Assembly: GCA_932521025.1 (NCBI GenBank)
Contig: OW051471.1
Location: forward strand, 13,144,001 to 13,208,000
DNA length: 64,000 nt
Direction of reading: 5' to 3'
From: Oscheius onirici
Lineage: Eukaryota > Nematoda > Chromadorea > Rhabditida > Rhabditidae
Shown: positions 21,534-34,401 of the stretch, piece by piece
Layout of the letters: every line of letters starts with the position of its first letter
Position numbering within the stretch: the first letter of the stretch is position 1
The notes under the pieces: model-generated
What the model was told of the DNA's origin: nothing
Database searches by the model: none
Seen by the model: the letters and a program-made list of their open reading frames with translations, nothing else
Position numbers and translations under genes: made by a program

Positions 21534-23582
21534 TTACTTTGTTTCATTGCCCTTGATCAGAGACATGTTTCTCTTGTGGAAATGGATAATATCCTGCAGG
21601 AGAGCATGCTGTTTCTCTAACAAACTCTTCTGAGCCTAAAAATATTCAAAATTTGAATTTTATGCTGCTCCAAAAACCTGTCTCTGAACCTCTTCATCCT
21701 TCTGCTTCTTCACAATGTTCGGTCCAACAGCTCCAATACTGCCGGCCACGACAAAAGCAGCGGCAGGGAAGACGCGGTAGTAAGCTTCCAAAATCTGAAG
21801 TTTACAGTAAAATATAGTTTCATAGAAATACCTACCTGTTCGTAAGTATATGGGCATGCGACAGGACCGGCATTCATTTTGGTCCACCAGGTTTTGACGT
21901 ACTTTTGCCAGTTGTCTCTTCTCTCCTTTCCAGACAAACAGCCGGTGAAGAGACGAACCAGATCGGCTGCTGGATTTGCAACTTGGGCAGTCTGTAACAT
22001 TTATTCCTGGTCTGGTACTAATTGAAAAATTTATCGGTTCTTCTTCACCCGTTATTTGTAGCTAGACCGAATGATAGCAGAGAACGCGGTCAGAAAATGT
22101 CATCCGAACCTTTTAAAATGCTCACTGAACCCACTGTTTTGCCCCAGAGCCATGAACGGAGAAAATTTCGAAATTTTTACTAGATGTACCTAGTCTAGAT
22201 CCGTGAGAGCTAGGGAAGGTAAGCCGACCGAAGAGGATCGACTAATATAGTCAAGCCTCACAGTGTTGTCCAACCATATAGATTTCTAGAGCGAAAGTCT
22301 GTCTAGCTCAACTCTGTATTCTCTGAAATATTTTCGCTATAAATTCGGGCCAATTTATCTTTTTCAATAGGCTCTCAAGTAAGATGTAATGACCTCAAAT
22401 TGAGATAATAACCTGAAGGTCAATGAGAGCCTTCAGCTCATATTCTTCATTGCTCGGACAGTCGCCAGTTCTTGTGAAAAGCATATTGCACATCCAAACG
22501 TCTCCATGGCAAAGAACTCTCGGAATACCGAGATTCTCACAAGTCTCATCAATCCACTTCAGGTAGCTCATCTCACTCATTTCTTGCAGAACTGGCAGAA
22601 GCTCCTCACATTCGGCTGCCATCACTTCTCCTCCGAACTTTGTGATCATCTGGTGGAGATTCTTGATCATCTGGGCAAAAAAAGTTAGATAAAAAGAAAA
22701 AAAGGACAGACTGCTGGCTCGAACATGATATTGAAGGTGTCCTGATACATGTTTCCATGCATTTTTGTCTGTTGCTCATCAGAGAAGAGTGCACCAGATT
22801 TGTGGATCTCGGTGAGCTGTTGAATGATCTGGAAGCTGTTGACTCAAAAATCTTCGTAAAGTATTCAGATCTTTCAAAATTTTGAACTCACATCCTCGAT
22901 GACATTCTCCGGAAGGTTGTTGTTCATGTGGAGATAGGAAGCTACTCCATCGAAGTGCTTCATGACAATGTAGCCGTCATCTTTGAAGTTCTTTCTCTCC
23001 TTCCAAGCATAAACTTCGGCCAGCTTTACGTTTACGTGATTCTTTTGCAGAGTGGTCAGAACAGAGATTTCGGTGTTGTGATACTGGAAATTTCAAATGA
23101 TTGGGAGTGACAGAAAAACGACACGACTGTCTAACTGTTGAGTCAGTGGTTCGAATAAACGACAGGACTGTCTATCTGTCTAGTCTGTATCTACCTATAT
23201 GTTTTCCTAATATCCACTCTCTTTTTCAACATGAACTCACATTGACTAGTCGTTGTTGCTTCGCATGATCGACATCCGTCTCCCGAGACAATTTTTGAAG
23301 TTCATTATCGGTTTCTACGTCGGCAGAGGTGGCAACTTTAACCGCAAAAGTGGCGGAGAGAGTATCGTTGGACGGCTGCCAATCAGCTGTTAAAAGACCA
23401 ACTTGTGAGACGATGCCCTGTAATAACTGTCCATTCAAAATTTTAACCAGAATCCTCACATTTCCCTCTCCAAGATCCCTAAAATTGACGTTTGGACCAA
23501 ACTTGCAGTCAGTTTTAAAGTATTTCTGAAGATCAGACTCGATATCTTTCAGAGTGATGGAACTGTTGAAAAGTGAAGCCAT
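21534..23582 (-). CDS. CHK kinase-like protein (DUF1679 / ecdysteroid-kinase-like family)
   Basis: Seven exons join in frame: 23582-23241, 23084-22892, 22828-22712, 22670-22413, 21991-21836, 21794-21678 and 21635-21534, about 427 residues, usual for this nematode-expanded family. The diagnostic block is in exon 4: RVLCHGDVWMCNMLF (catalytic HGD loop with following Asn) then LKALIDLQ (the IDxQ metal-binding region). Exon 2 carries NFKDDGYIVMKHFDG, the hinge region. Exon 5 contains TAQVANPAADLVRLFTGCLS, usual after the catalytic core. Family members are thought to phosphorylate small hydroxylated molecules; substrates are unknown in most nematode cases. Intron 1 contains 41-bp unit repeats. Confidence 0.9.
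23101..23190. repeat. 41-bp unit repeat locus
   Basis: Two diverged units in intron 1 of the CHK kinase gene, with the same leading flank as the 21.4-kb locus. Confidence 0.8.
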
Positions 23583-23883
23583 TTTCAAAAAGGCTTCTCT
23601 GAAAGAAGGAAATCGATAAAGACTATTTAAAGATCAGAAAGAAAAGCGACTAAGAAGTGCGATTAGATTGGAAGTGTGCGGGCATATATTCGTAGCGACG
23701 CGATTGCACAACATTGAGGGGAAAATGCGCCAAGCGTACAAGTGTACAGAGATCAGCGAGGATTTGTGTTCTGTGCCCTGGCTTTCAAATATGTGCAAGA
23801 ATATGCCACTGGCGATTTAAATAAAACGGAAAAGTTTATTTCAGCTGATTCACCTTTACAACCATCACAATATCTAAAGACTG

Positions 23884-23972
23884 ATGGCCACAGACTCGGC
23901 AGTTACACGGTCATGTCGTTTATCCAAGCCCGTTTATCCAGTCTCGACAATCAGACAGTCATGTCGTTTTAA
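23884..23972. repeat. 41-bp unit repeat locus
   Basis: Two units containing GGTCATGTCGTTTATCCA and CAGACAGTCATGTCGTTT cores. Confidence 0.8.
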
Positions 23973-24867
23973 AAAATCAAAATTGTGGTAACTTATGATT
24001 CAGTGGCAACGTGAGCAAAACTATAAGAAAAAGGTCTAGAGTTCGATTCCGCGGAACATAAATTATTGGCAATGATGAAAAGTAACCTACCGGAAGTTAA
24101 AATGACAACTAAAAGCACTCCTCAAGGTGTGAGCCAACACTTTTTTGATCACAAGAAGGAAACTGGTGATGCTTTTGAAGATATCCTGTGATAACACAAA
24201 CTATAATTTTTTTAGAATTCAATCCAAAGGACTAACAACTTCCAAGACGAAGAAAACTCCAACTCCACGAAATGTCAATGAAACGATCACTGCTTGCCCC
24301 AAAGTCTCCCCACACCGATCCCTCTAATTATCCGTGGCACCACCTTGTTCGGTTCCTGTCAACGACAACCGCCACTGAAGCAGCGAATGTCATCATTCAA
24401 AGACCTCTTCTCCGTACAAAAGGACACAGTTCAGGGAGGGGGAGAAAGCCCTATCATCGGTCATGATTCGTGGCTACGATATCAACCGGTCCTGCAGTAC
24501 ATCTTCAGCTTGTTTTCGGTCGGGGCGTAATCAGCAAACAAGGAATCGTACGTGACTTTTGGGACTTCTCTTCTATCCTACGTGACTTCTGTGAGATTGC
24601 ATCAGGCTCAATTATCTGACCTTCATATAAGGAGTGAGAAGAGATCCGCGCACTAGCGACAACACCATATCCATAGATCCATTCTTTATTTTCCTTTTTA
24701 ACCTCTAACCAGACGCCTTCTAAAACCTTCTACTTCCCTCTAACACAGTAGAATCTAAAGTTTGTCGAAACTCTTTTTAATAGATTAAATTTTCACTGCC
24801 CTTCTGGAGAAAGAAGTTCCTTTTCACACCCATTTTCATAGAGTTTGTCTCACAACCATATATTTCA

Positions 24868-24950
24868 CAGTGTCTATCGACAGTTAGATAGTCTGTCGTT
24901 TAACCAGTCCACAGGCTCCACAGTTAGACAGTCATGTCGTACTACTCCGC
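24868..24950. repeat. 41-bp unit repeat locus
   Basis: Two units (ACAGTTAGATAGTCTGTCG and ACAGTTAGACAGTCATGTCG). Confidence 0.8.
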
Positions 24951-25924
24951 TGACTCGATATTTAGATTTCGACTGTCCTTCTAGAGAAAACTTTTTTTTG
25001 TTTTTTTTTCTCCCCCTTTTGTCTGGAGTCGGTCTCAATCAACGTGTATGGAAAGTTCAATCATCTGTCTGTTTTCAAAATAGATTCCCAGTAAAAAACC
25101 ATCTGGTTGTTCTCGTAATGTTTGTCTCCTTTTCTTTTTCCTCGATATTTACTGTTTTTTCTCTGTTCGGTCTCTCAAAAAGCAGGATCTGGTCGCTTGT
25201 CAACAGTACTCCGCTTTCTGAACTTTCTTTTAAAATTTTCGATCACTTGCCAGTACCATTTGGTCCAGGAATCTTTAAGATAGAACCTGTTCCATTGCGC
25301 CTGGATCTCTTTTCTCTGCCCTCAGTCAGTCCATATCGTGTGGCGGGGCTGCTGCCCTTTGCCCGACTGAGAGGCTGTGTCCATGTGCTTGGCACGTGGA
25401 CTTTGCGAGGAGGGGAAGTCCCCTCTTTGCGGAGCTCCCCGTAGTCTCAGTCGTAGCGCCCACTTGTTTATCGAACCTCTTTCCCGCCACCTACTAAACT
25501 CTTTCTAACCGCGCATTATCTTTCAAGATCGCCAAAAATCATTTGGGGGTTTCCCCGAGACTGAGCTGTGATCATTGATCCGGTGACATCACGCTGGTTC
25601 TTCCGACCGGGGGAGACCCAGTCCGTGTCAACGTATTTATGTCTGTGATGGGCCGACTGTCTTTATATAGGGCGGACTGTGACCAAATAGGGAAACCGCT
25701 ATCTATCTGTCTCTCTTCCACCTCACAGTTACTGTAGGCCTGAATAGCTGTACGATTTCTTCCTAGTTCTCTTTTCTGATTGCTTTACTTTCTTTAGTCT
25801 TCTGAAATTCTTCAGTTTATTTTATTCTGTCGTGTTCTTTGAATCTTGGTGTTCACTTGTAAAATGATACAAATTCAATATGTGAAACTCGACACCAAGA
25901 ATAAATAAATGACCTACATTTTGA

Positions 25925-26002
25925 CAGCACCTCAGTTAGACAGTCATGTCGCTTATCCAAGTCGCAGAATCCACAGTTAGACAGTCGTGTCGTTTATCTA
26001 AT
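25925..26002. repeat. 41-bp unit repeat locus
   Basis: Two units with CAGTTAGACAGTCATGTCG / CAGTTAGACAGTCGTGTCG cores. Confidence 0.8.
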
Positions 26003-26465
26003 AATATTTGTTGTTAGTTTCCAATTTTCCAAGAAATGATCAGTCTCTTTCTTCCCTTCTCTTCTTATCAGAAAGCATTGTAATTCTGCCATCGGTCACG
26101 AATTTAAAAAGCTCCGAAACCTGTTTGCTTTGTCTCTTGGTCACTTGGTGACAGCTGTTAGCCCCACTGCCAACTTATTGGCCCTTGTATACGACCAGTC
26201 CTATCTTATGGTTGTTCCAATCCGACAAATACACTATCTCCTTGCTTATCAGCTCCATGATATAGCAGCGGTGACCTCGCTTTGACGTGTTTGCCCTAAC
26301 TCCGAATGGCAGCTGTTCTAGCGTGTTTCCTGTTGATTCCCATTCTTTCGGCCCCGTTCACAAGCTATCCGACTCCCACATGACTTCCTCTAGGTATCCA
26401 TGCTTCATCAAATTTACCCTCTTTTCAGCCTAATCATACTCCTGACTCGTGGTCTGATCTTGAAC

Positions 26466-27405
26466 ATGATCCGCGTCGCTCATCCAGTTGCTGCCGCTCC
26501 AAGCCAGGCAAAACTGTCCACACCGATCATCGACGAAACGCCCTCAGAACGCTGTAAAAGGGTTTGGCGCGAAGCTGATGCTGTTTGTTTTGATGTGGAT
26601 TCGACAGTCTGTCAGGATGAGGCCATTGATGAGTTGGCCGCATATTTGGGAGTTGGTGAAGCTGTTGCCAATGTTACGAGATCAGCGATGAATGGAAACG
26701 CAAGATTTAGGTGGGTACTTTACCATTTTGTCCATCTGTCTAACTGTCGAGACTGTCGCCTGGTAAAACGACAGGACTGTCTAACTGTCTAGTCTGTGGC
26801 CTTCAAAAATATCTCTCCTAATAACCAAATATTCTTTTTTCAGAGATGCCCTGGCGGCTCGTCTTCAAGTCATGAAGCCATCTTTCGATCAGCTAGAAAA
26901 GTACGCCAATGAGACAAAGCCTAAGCTAACTCCCGGAATCCGTGAACTAGTACGAGCTCTGCACAAGCGCGGAACTCACGTCTACTTGGTTTCTGGCGGA
27001 TTCAGAAGGATCATCCTCCCCGTAGCTGACGTCCTAGGAATCGATAGAAAACGTATTTATGCCAATGAGATCCTCTTTGACGCCAACAAGAACTATGCCG
27101 GATTTGACATCAACGAGCTTACCAGTGATTCCGGAAGCAAAGACGTGAGTTCTGGACCAATTCGATCTAAAACCGATTCAATTCAGACTGGAAAACCAGC
27201 TGTAATTAGCATGCTGAAGAGAAAGTTCGGTCACAAGAGTGTCGTAATGGTTGGTGACGGAGCCACAGATCTGGAAGCCTGCCCACCTGCTGATGCCTTT
27301 GTCGGATTCGGTGGAAATCAGATTCGCGACGCTGTGAAATCGCGTGCCGAGTGGTACGTGACCGACTTCGACGTCTTGAGAAAGGAGTTAGAACATGATT
27401 ATTAG
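26466..27405 (+). CDS. psph-1: Phosphoserine phosphatase
   Basis: Last step of serine synthesis: hydrolyses O-phosphoserine to serine; HAD superfamily, cytosolic. Exons 26466-26710, 26844-27144 and 27187-27405, about 254 residues. HAD motif I is VCFDVDSTVCQDEAID (nucleophile and acid/base Asp), motif II is YLVSGGFR, the motif III Lys region is TGKPAVISMLKRKF, and motif IV is VMVGDGATDLEACPPADAF. The C-terminus AEWYVTDFDVLRKELE is typical. The 42-bp second intron (27145-27186) is an open frame and could be misread as coding; removing it restores the family alignment. The start at 26466 is preferred because it matches the enzyme's usual length. Intron 1 carries 41-bp unit repeats. Confidence 0.96.
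26733..26803. repeat. 41-bp unit repeat locus
   Basis: About 1.7 units in intron 1 of the phosphoserine phosphatase gene; makes up half of the 133-bp intron. Confidence 0.8.
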
Positions 27406-27599
27406 TTTCTAAATTGTCGTCATTATTCGAGTCTTAACTTGTGATACTCAGGCTCGTTTTTGAGCCAGCCCCTCCCAAATATTGTATAGGAAAATTACCA
27501 ATTATGGCACTGTGTGCAAAATATATAAAAGTTTGTCCATAAAACAGAGTTTGCTGATGCACAATCAACGCTTGGCAGAAATAGACAAGAAAACCAAAA

Positions 27600-27785
27600 G
27601 ACTGAGCGACAAAAAGGTCAAAACTTAGTACATTTTGCATTTTTTTTTCACATTTTTCAACAATATAATTGACCGTTTTTAAAGCAACAAAAACGAAAAC
27701 GACCTTCATAATCGTGTTCAGGATCCTCGAAAACCTCAGGAACTAAAAAACAAAAAAAGAATTTGTGTTTTCCACTGCCGACGCT
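27600..27785 (-). repeat. tRNA-like repeat (SINE candidate), copy 3, truncated
   Basis: Carries the family block next to the T-arm side (CGTGTTCAGGA...CTCGAAAACC read on +) and the AT-rich outer part, but breaks off where the tRNA-like core should begin. Confidence 0.7.
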
Positions 27786-27794
27786 AATATCACT

Positions 27795-27842
27795 TGGATG
27801 AACGACATGACTGTCTAACTGCCGAGTCTATGGCCTCGAAAA
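27795..27842. repeat. 41-bp unit repeat locus
   Basis: One unit (GACTGTCTAACTGCCGAGTC). Confidence 0.75.
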
Positions 27843-28212
27843 ACATCAGAGACAGACAGCGAGAGAAAGAGACGGAACAATTAAGAAATTCTTACAGTTT
27901 CAGTGACAAAAGTTTCGTATGACTTTGTCTGGTTGGTGTTCTTGCATTTCGACATAAACATTAATCTGACAGCTGCATCTGGAACACATAGAACCAAAAC
28001 AAGTTCATTTCGTCGAATTGTCTGTAAACACATTTGCGTAGTCTGCCACCGCATTCCTTTATTGGCCCCTTTGGTGGACACTTTGCCGTTAGCCACTTTT
28101 TGTCAACGGCGAAAACTTGCTGTAACAGGTACGCTAAAGACTTCGAGTGTCCATCTGCAGGAAAAACTGTAGAGTTTAGGTCCAGTTCGAACGAAAAAAT
28201 AAATGAATCCCT

Positions 28213-28431
28213 CTACTGATCGGAAGTTTCCCTAATGCAACAAGTGTCATCGTTCCTCGCAGCGGTGGCCTTTTTCATGTCCTTGGCAAAAGCCAAAACG
28301 GGCTTGAGCGGGCCTGAAGAAGAGAGAGGAATGATGGTAATTGGCATTTCGGAAGCAGGAGGCTGAGAGCGAGGCAAAAGACCGGCCGACATTAGGAAGA
28401 CAGAGAAAAGTGACATTGAGAGCCTAAGCAT
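28213..28431 (-). CDS. Possible small secreted protein
   Basis: A 72-residue open frame starting MLRLSMSLFSVFLMSAGLL, which reads as a signal peptide, then Pro/Ser-rich sequence and a charged end with adjacent cysteines (DDTCC). No splice sites or homologues recognised. It may be a chance frame; kept because the N-terminus is a good leader. Confidence 0.3.
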   Translation of the reverse strand: MLRLSMSLFSVFLMSAGLLPRSQPPASEMPITIIPLSSSGPLKPVLAFAKDMKKATAARNDDTCCIRETSDQ

Positions 28432-28586
28432 GGAAAAGAGAAACCGGAGATGGGAAAGCGAACAAAGAAAAAGGAGAGAAAGTGATAGGCGAAGAAAAGA
28501 ATAGCTTCTAGACGAAATGAACAGGAAGACTTCAATCAAGTCATGTGCTAAAGTTTACTGCTTGACCCAAATTTTGAACTACTCCC

Positions 28587-28684
28587 AGTTAGATAGTCGT
28601 GTCGTTTTACCAGTCCCCAGACTCGACAGTTAGACAGTCATGTCGTTTTACCGTCCACAGACACGACAACAATACAGACTGTCA
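28587..28684. repeat. 41-bp unit repeat locus
   Basis: Two complete units and a partial third in tandem (core CAGTTAGACAGTCATGTCG). Confidence 0.85.
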
Positions 28685-28874
28685 GAAATAAACACTTCTA
28701 CATGATATCCAATATTCAATCACTCCTTTTTCCATCGACTTCCGATCAGCTTGGTGTTCCTAACCCGTTTCATGCGTCAAATCTGCCCCTCGCAGTGTTT
28801 TTCGGGCAGCGGTGCTTTGATTGGAAACAGTCCCTCCTGAAGCCAGTTCAAAGAGGCGGGACCTTGTTCCAACG

Positions 28875-28881
28875 TATAAAA
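28875..28881 (+). promoter_or_regulatory. TATA box of collagen 3
   Basis: TATAAAA, 52 bases before the ATG at 28927. Confidence 0.6.
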
Positions 28882-28926
28882 GCAGGAGGTAGCGGATGCC
28901 AGACCAGCAGCAGCTCGTCCACCATC

Positions 28927-29908
28927 ATGGATTTGCAGCAGCGCATCAAGGCTTACCGTTTTGTCGCTTATTCGGCTGTCACTTTCTCCGTCGTAGCTGT
29001 TCTATCCGTCTGCGTCACTCTGCCCATGGTCTACAACTACGTCCACCATGTCAAGAGAACTATGAACCATGAGATCCAATACTGCCGCGGATCTGCCAAG
29101 GACATCTGGGCTGAAGTCAACACCCTGAAGAATCTGCCGACTGGAAACCGTACTGCCCGTCAGGCCGGCTATGGAGATGCCGCCGTTTCTGGAGGAAATG
29201 CCGGAGGTTGCGACGCTTGCTGTCTGCCCGGAGCTGCTGGTCCCGCCGGAACTCCCGGAAAGCCTGGACGCCCCGGAAAGCCCGGAGCTCCTGGACTCCC
29301 TGGAAATCCAGGAAAACCTCCTCAGCAGCCTTGTGAGCCGATTACTCCTCCTCCATGCAAGCCTTGTCCCGCTGGACCTCCCGGTCCTCCCGGACCTCCT
29401 GGACCCCCTGGAGATGCTGGACAAGACGGACAGCCTGGTTCTCTTGGAAACGATGCCGCTCCTGGACAGCCTGGACCTAAGGGACCTCCTGGACCGTGAG
29501 TTTAATCGTTCTGTTCGAGAATTAACCTAACTGTTTTAGTCCCGGAAACCCTGGAGCCCCTGGAACTCCCGGTGCTCCTGGACAAGACGCCCAGAACGAG
29601 CCTCTTCAACCTGGAGAGCCCGGACCTGCTGGTAACTTTTGCAAAGGTGCCTGTGAACAGTATAATTTTCAGGAGAGCCCGGACCGCAAGGACCCCCTGG
29701 CCAACCTGGAGCTCCTGGATCCGATGGACAGCCTGGACAGCCCGGACCCAAGGGACCTCCCGGAGCCGATGGCCAACCTGGCGCCGACGGAAACCCCGGA
29801 CAGCCTGGCCCTGCTGGACCCAACGGAGGAGCCGGAGAGAAGGGTATCTGCCCCAAGTACTGCGCCATCGACGGAGGAGTCTTCTTCGAGGACGGAACTC
29901 GCCGTTAA
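28927..29908 (+). CDS. Cuticle collagen 3
   Basis: Exons 28927-29495, 29540-29631 and 29673-29908. It begins [16 protein letters not shown] without the intron that splits collagens 1, 2 and 4 after codon 8, and instead has two introns inside the Gly-X-Y domain, one between the first two bases and the third base of a Pro codon. Signal-anchor, NRTARQAG cleavage site, CDACC cysteines, [13 protein letters not shown] interruption and the [10 protein letters not shown] ending are all present. N-terminally it is closest to collagen 2. An in-frame upstream ATG at 28702 would add a long non-collagen extension across the TATA box, so it is rejected. AATAAA near 29941. Confidence 0.95.
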
Positions 29909-30056
29909 GCTCATCCTGCTTTTCGGACTTCTCTCTAGCAAATAAACGTTTGCTTTCACTACTGAGTCAGTGCCTATTCAAGTCAGACCAACAATATTTT
30001 GATAGTCAGACAGCGTATGTTTTGAAACTTCTTATCAGCCTGCTTATTGCCTAAAG

Positions 30057-30590
30057 ATGCGATCGCTGCTTCTTCTCTTCTCACTTTCACTGTTCGCCTT
30101 TGCCTTTTCTAAACAAGTCGATTCGCCCTGTACGGAAGACTTTTGCAAAAACTTTTGCGCCCAAAGAGGCTGTACCGGACCACGGTGTGGCCCTTTGGGC
30201 GGCTGTCTCTGTGAAGGCTGCAAAACAGAAAAATTGGACCAAGAATGTTCTCCTCTGCAATGTAACATGGACTGCTTCCATAAGGTGTGTTTGCATAATA
30301 GAGAACTGTCTGCCTGTCTAGTCTGCGGTTTTGGGAAAACGACATGACTGTTTAACGGTCGAGTCTGCGGTTTTGGGAAAACGACGTGACTGTCTAATTG
30401 TTGAGTCTGTCACCTGTTAAAACGACACGACTGTGTAACTTTCCAGTCTGTGAATCTGTCTCTTTTCTCCCCATATTCCCAGTACTACGGAACTCTGTAA
30501 TTCTCCAATCTCATATATTGATATTTTCAGCGCTGCTTTTGGGGAATGTGTCAACAAGGCAATTGCACCTGTCAGGATTGTGGCCACTGA
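30057..30590 (+). CDS. Small secreted cysteine-rich protein
   Basis: Exons 30057-30284 and 30531-30590, about 95 residues. Signal peptide (MRSLLLLFSLSLFAFAFS) then about sixteen cysteines with a repeated theme: CTEDFCKNFCAQRGC...GGCLCEGC and CSPLQCNMDCFHKRCFWGMC...NCTCQDC, suggesting two related disulfide units. The intron falls inside the second unit (HK/RC) and is largely filled by 41-bp unit repeats. The stop codon at 30590 lies eight bases from the stop of the convergent amine oxidase gene, so their 3' UTRs must overlap. Not recognised; defensin-like or protease-inhibitor-like folds are possible. Confidence 0.8.
30300..30450. repeat. 41-bp unit repeat locus, about 3.5 units
   Basis: The longest array of the family in the window, in the intron of the Cys-rich gene. 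Cores GACTGTTTAACGGTCGAGTC, GACTGTCTAATTGTTGAGTC and relatives show unit-by-unit divergence. Confidence 0.85.
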
Positions 30591-30597
30591 ATAAAAT

Positions 30598-32600
<2,003 letters not shown>

Positions 32601-32852
32601 CTATGAAGACTGTTAATCCAATCGAAATGTCGCTCGAAGCAAATGGTGATAAGTGAGCAAATTGATTTATCTTCCTAACTGAATCGGAATTAATTTGAAA
32701 AGCAAATAATAATTTGAGACCAGTCGGTCGGTCCAATTTTTCTATGTACTGAATAAAGTTTTTTACAGTATCTCTGAATGCCTGTTGCTTGTTATGAAAT
32801 CAGATGTGCTACATCTGTAATGTCAAAAATTTTCGCAGGAAGTAGATACGGA

Positions 32853-32926
32853 CTCAACAGTTAGACAGTCCTGTCGTTTATCCAAGCCACAGACTCAACA
32901 GTTAGACAGTCCTGTCGTTTTACCAG
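32853..32926. repeat. 41-bp unit repeat locus (defines the unit length)
   Basis: Two near-identical consecutive units starting ACTCAACAGTTAGACAGTCC, spaced exactly 41 bases apart. Confidence 0.9.
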
Positions 32927-33191
32927 CATTCCGTCCCATAAGGCCTACAATGTTGCCATAAGCAGCCATGAACGTCTTTTTGATCAGCGTCCATGATCTC
33001 AGTGCGGAAGTTTTTGCAAGGCTATCTACCCAGGTTCCACTTACTCTCACTATCACACACTGGCGATGAAAGTGTCGTAAACGCTGTCGCCAAAGATACC
33101 ATTGTGTAGTGGTCTTTTTCATTAATGTGGACATCGAGTTTTCTAGCGATTAGGTTTTACAAATACGCTCAAGGTTTCACAGCGGGTGCCC

Positions 33192-33198
33192 TATATAA
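33192..33198 (+). promoter_or_regulatory. TATA box of collagen 4
   Basis: TATATAA, 39 bases before the ATG at 33231. Confidence 0.6.
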
Positions 33199-33230
33199 GG
33201 TGGAAAGCACTGAGGGTAAAGCATCTCGAG

Positions 33231-34224
33231 ATGGAAGACACTTCTCGCGTCAAGGTAAGCATCTCTTCATTCTCACCAATAAAGTTTCTCTCTAGGCTTA
33301 CCGCTTCGTGGCCTACTCGGCTGTTACCTTCTCGGTCGTGGCCGTTCTCTCGGTCTGCGTCACCCTTCCGATGGTCTACAACTACATCGGAAATGTCAAG
33401 AAGACCATGCACCATGATATCAGCTACTGCAAGACCTCTGCCAGCTCCATCTTCAACGAGATTAACGCTCTGAAGAATATGCCTGCTGCCAACAGAACTG
33501 CTCGTCAAGCTGGATACGGAAGTGGCGACGAGGGAGTCAGCGGTGGCGGATCTGCTGCTGGAGGAAGCTGCAGCGGTTGCTGTCTTCCCGGAGCCCCTGG
33601 ACCAGCTGGAGCCCCCGGAAAGCACGGCCGCCCTGGAAAGCCCGGAGCTCCCGGAACTCCTGGAAACCCCGGAAAGCCGCCTCAGGCCCCTTGTGAGCCC
33701 GTTACCCCTCCTCCATGCAAACCTTGCCCCGCTGGACCTGCCGGACCTCCTGGACCTCCCGGACCCGCTGGAGATGCCGGACAAGATGGACAGCCTGGCT
33801 CTGGAGGAGGAGCTGGAGCTCCTGGACCTGCTGGACCCAAGGGAGCCCCCGGACCCGCTGGAAACCCTGGTGCTCCTGGAGCTCCTGGACAGCCCGGTCA
33901 GGACGGAGCTTCTGAGCCTATCACTCCTGGAGAGCCCGGACCCGCTGGACCTCCCGGTCCTGCCGGACCTGCTGGACAGCCTGGACAGCCTGGAGGACCT
34001 GGAACTCCCGGTAAGCTAACTTTTTGAGCTCGGTAACAGCTTTTTTAGGACCTGCCGGACCCAAGGGACCCAAAGGACCCGATGGACAGCCTGGACAGGA
34101 CGGAAACCCTGGAGCTCCCGGACAAGCCGGACAGGCTGGAGGATCCGGAGAAAAGGGTATCTGTCCCAAGTACTGCGCCATCGACGGAGGAGTCTTCTTC
34201 GAGGACGGAACTCGTCGTCGTTAA
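33231..34224 (+). CDS. Cuticle collagen 4 (near-duplicate of collagen 1)
   Basis: Exons 33231-33254 (MEDTSRVK), 33296-34010 and 34049-34224, with the same intron positions as collagen 1. Signal-anchor, NRTARQAG cleavage site, CSGCC cysteines, [13 protein letters not shown] interruption and C-terminal [10 protein letters not shown] block are present. The Gly-X-Y stretch after the interruption is almost identical in protein and DNA to collagen 1, 29 kb away, while introns and N-terminal codons differ more. That points to recent duplication or gene conversion limited to the exon. Confidence 0.96.
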
Positions 34225-34349
34225 AACTTTTACTTACGGGAATGAACATATCATTAGCTGTTTGTTTGTGAACTGCGGGTCTTGCCCCCTTTGGCTGTGA
34301 CCGGGGGCAATACTGGGACAAACTGGTTCATACAAAGAGGACCGTTTAG

Positions 34350-34356
34350 TATAAAA
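34350..34356 (+). promoter_or_regulatory. TATA box of collagen 5
   Basis: TATAAAA, 52 bases before the ATG at 34402. Confidence 0.55.
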
Positions 34357-34401
34357 AGAGAAAGGAAAGTCCTGAAAGTGTCAGCTGCTTCGGCTCTAAT
34401 C

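Larger units (their letters stand above)
23583..26465. other. Large intergenic region, repeats only
   Basis: No gene supported. It contains three 41-bp unit loci (23.88, 24.87, 25.93 kb). The 199-codon open frame at 24845-25444 (+) starts inside a 41-bp repeat and shows no domain. A GC-richer stretch at 25320-25640 has no recognised identity. Confidence 0.5.
27406..28926. other. Intergenic region with repeats and a possible small gene
   Basis: Holds a partial tRNA-like repeat (27600-27785), 41-bp unit loci (27.80 and 28.59 kb), a possible small secreted gene (28213-28431, -) and the collagen 3 TATA box. Confidence 0.5.

Noticed and set aside
23995..24065. tRNA-like sequence with GAGTTCGATTCC (B-box match)
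   Set aside because: No A box, no T-stem pairing and no acceptor stem; only a B-box resemblance.
24845..25444. 199-codon plus-strand frame
   Set aside because: It begins in a 41-bp repeat, has no splice or domain support, and its composition is not protein-like.
28702..28926. N-terminal extension of collagen 3 from an upstream ATG
   Set aside because: It would place the TATA box inside the coding region and add sequence absent from the other collagens.
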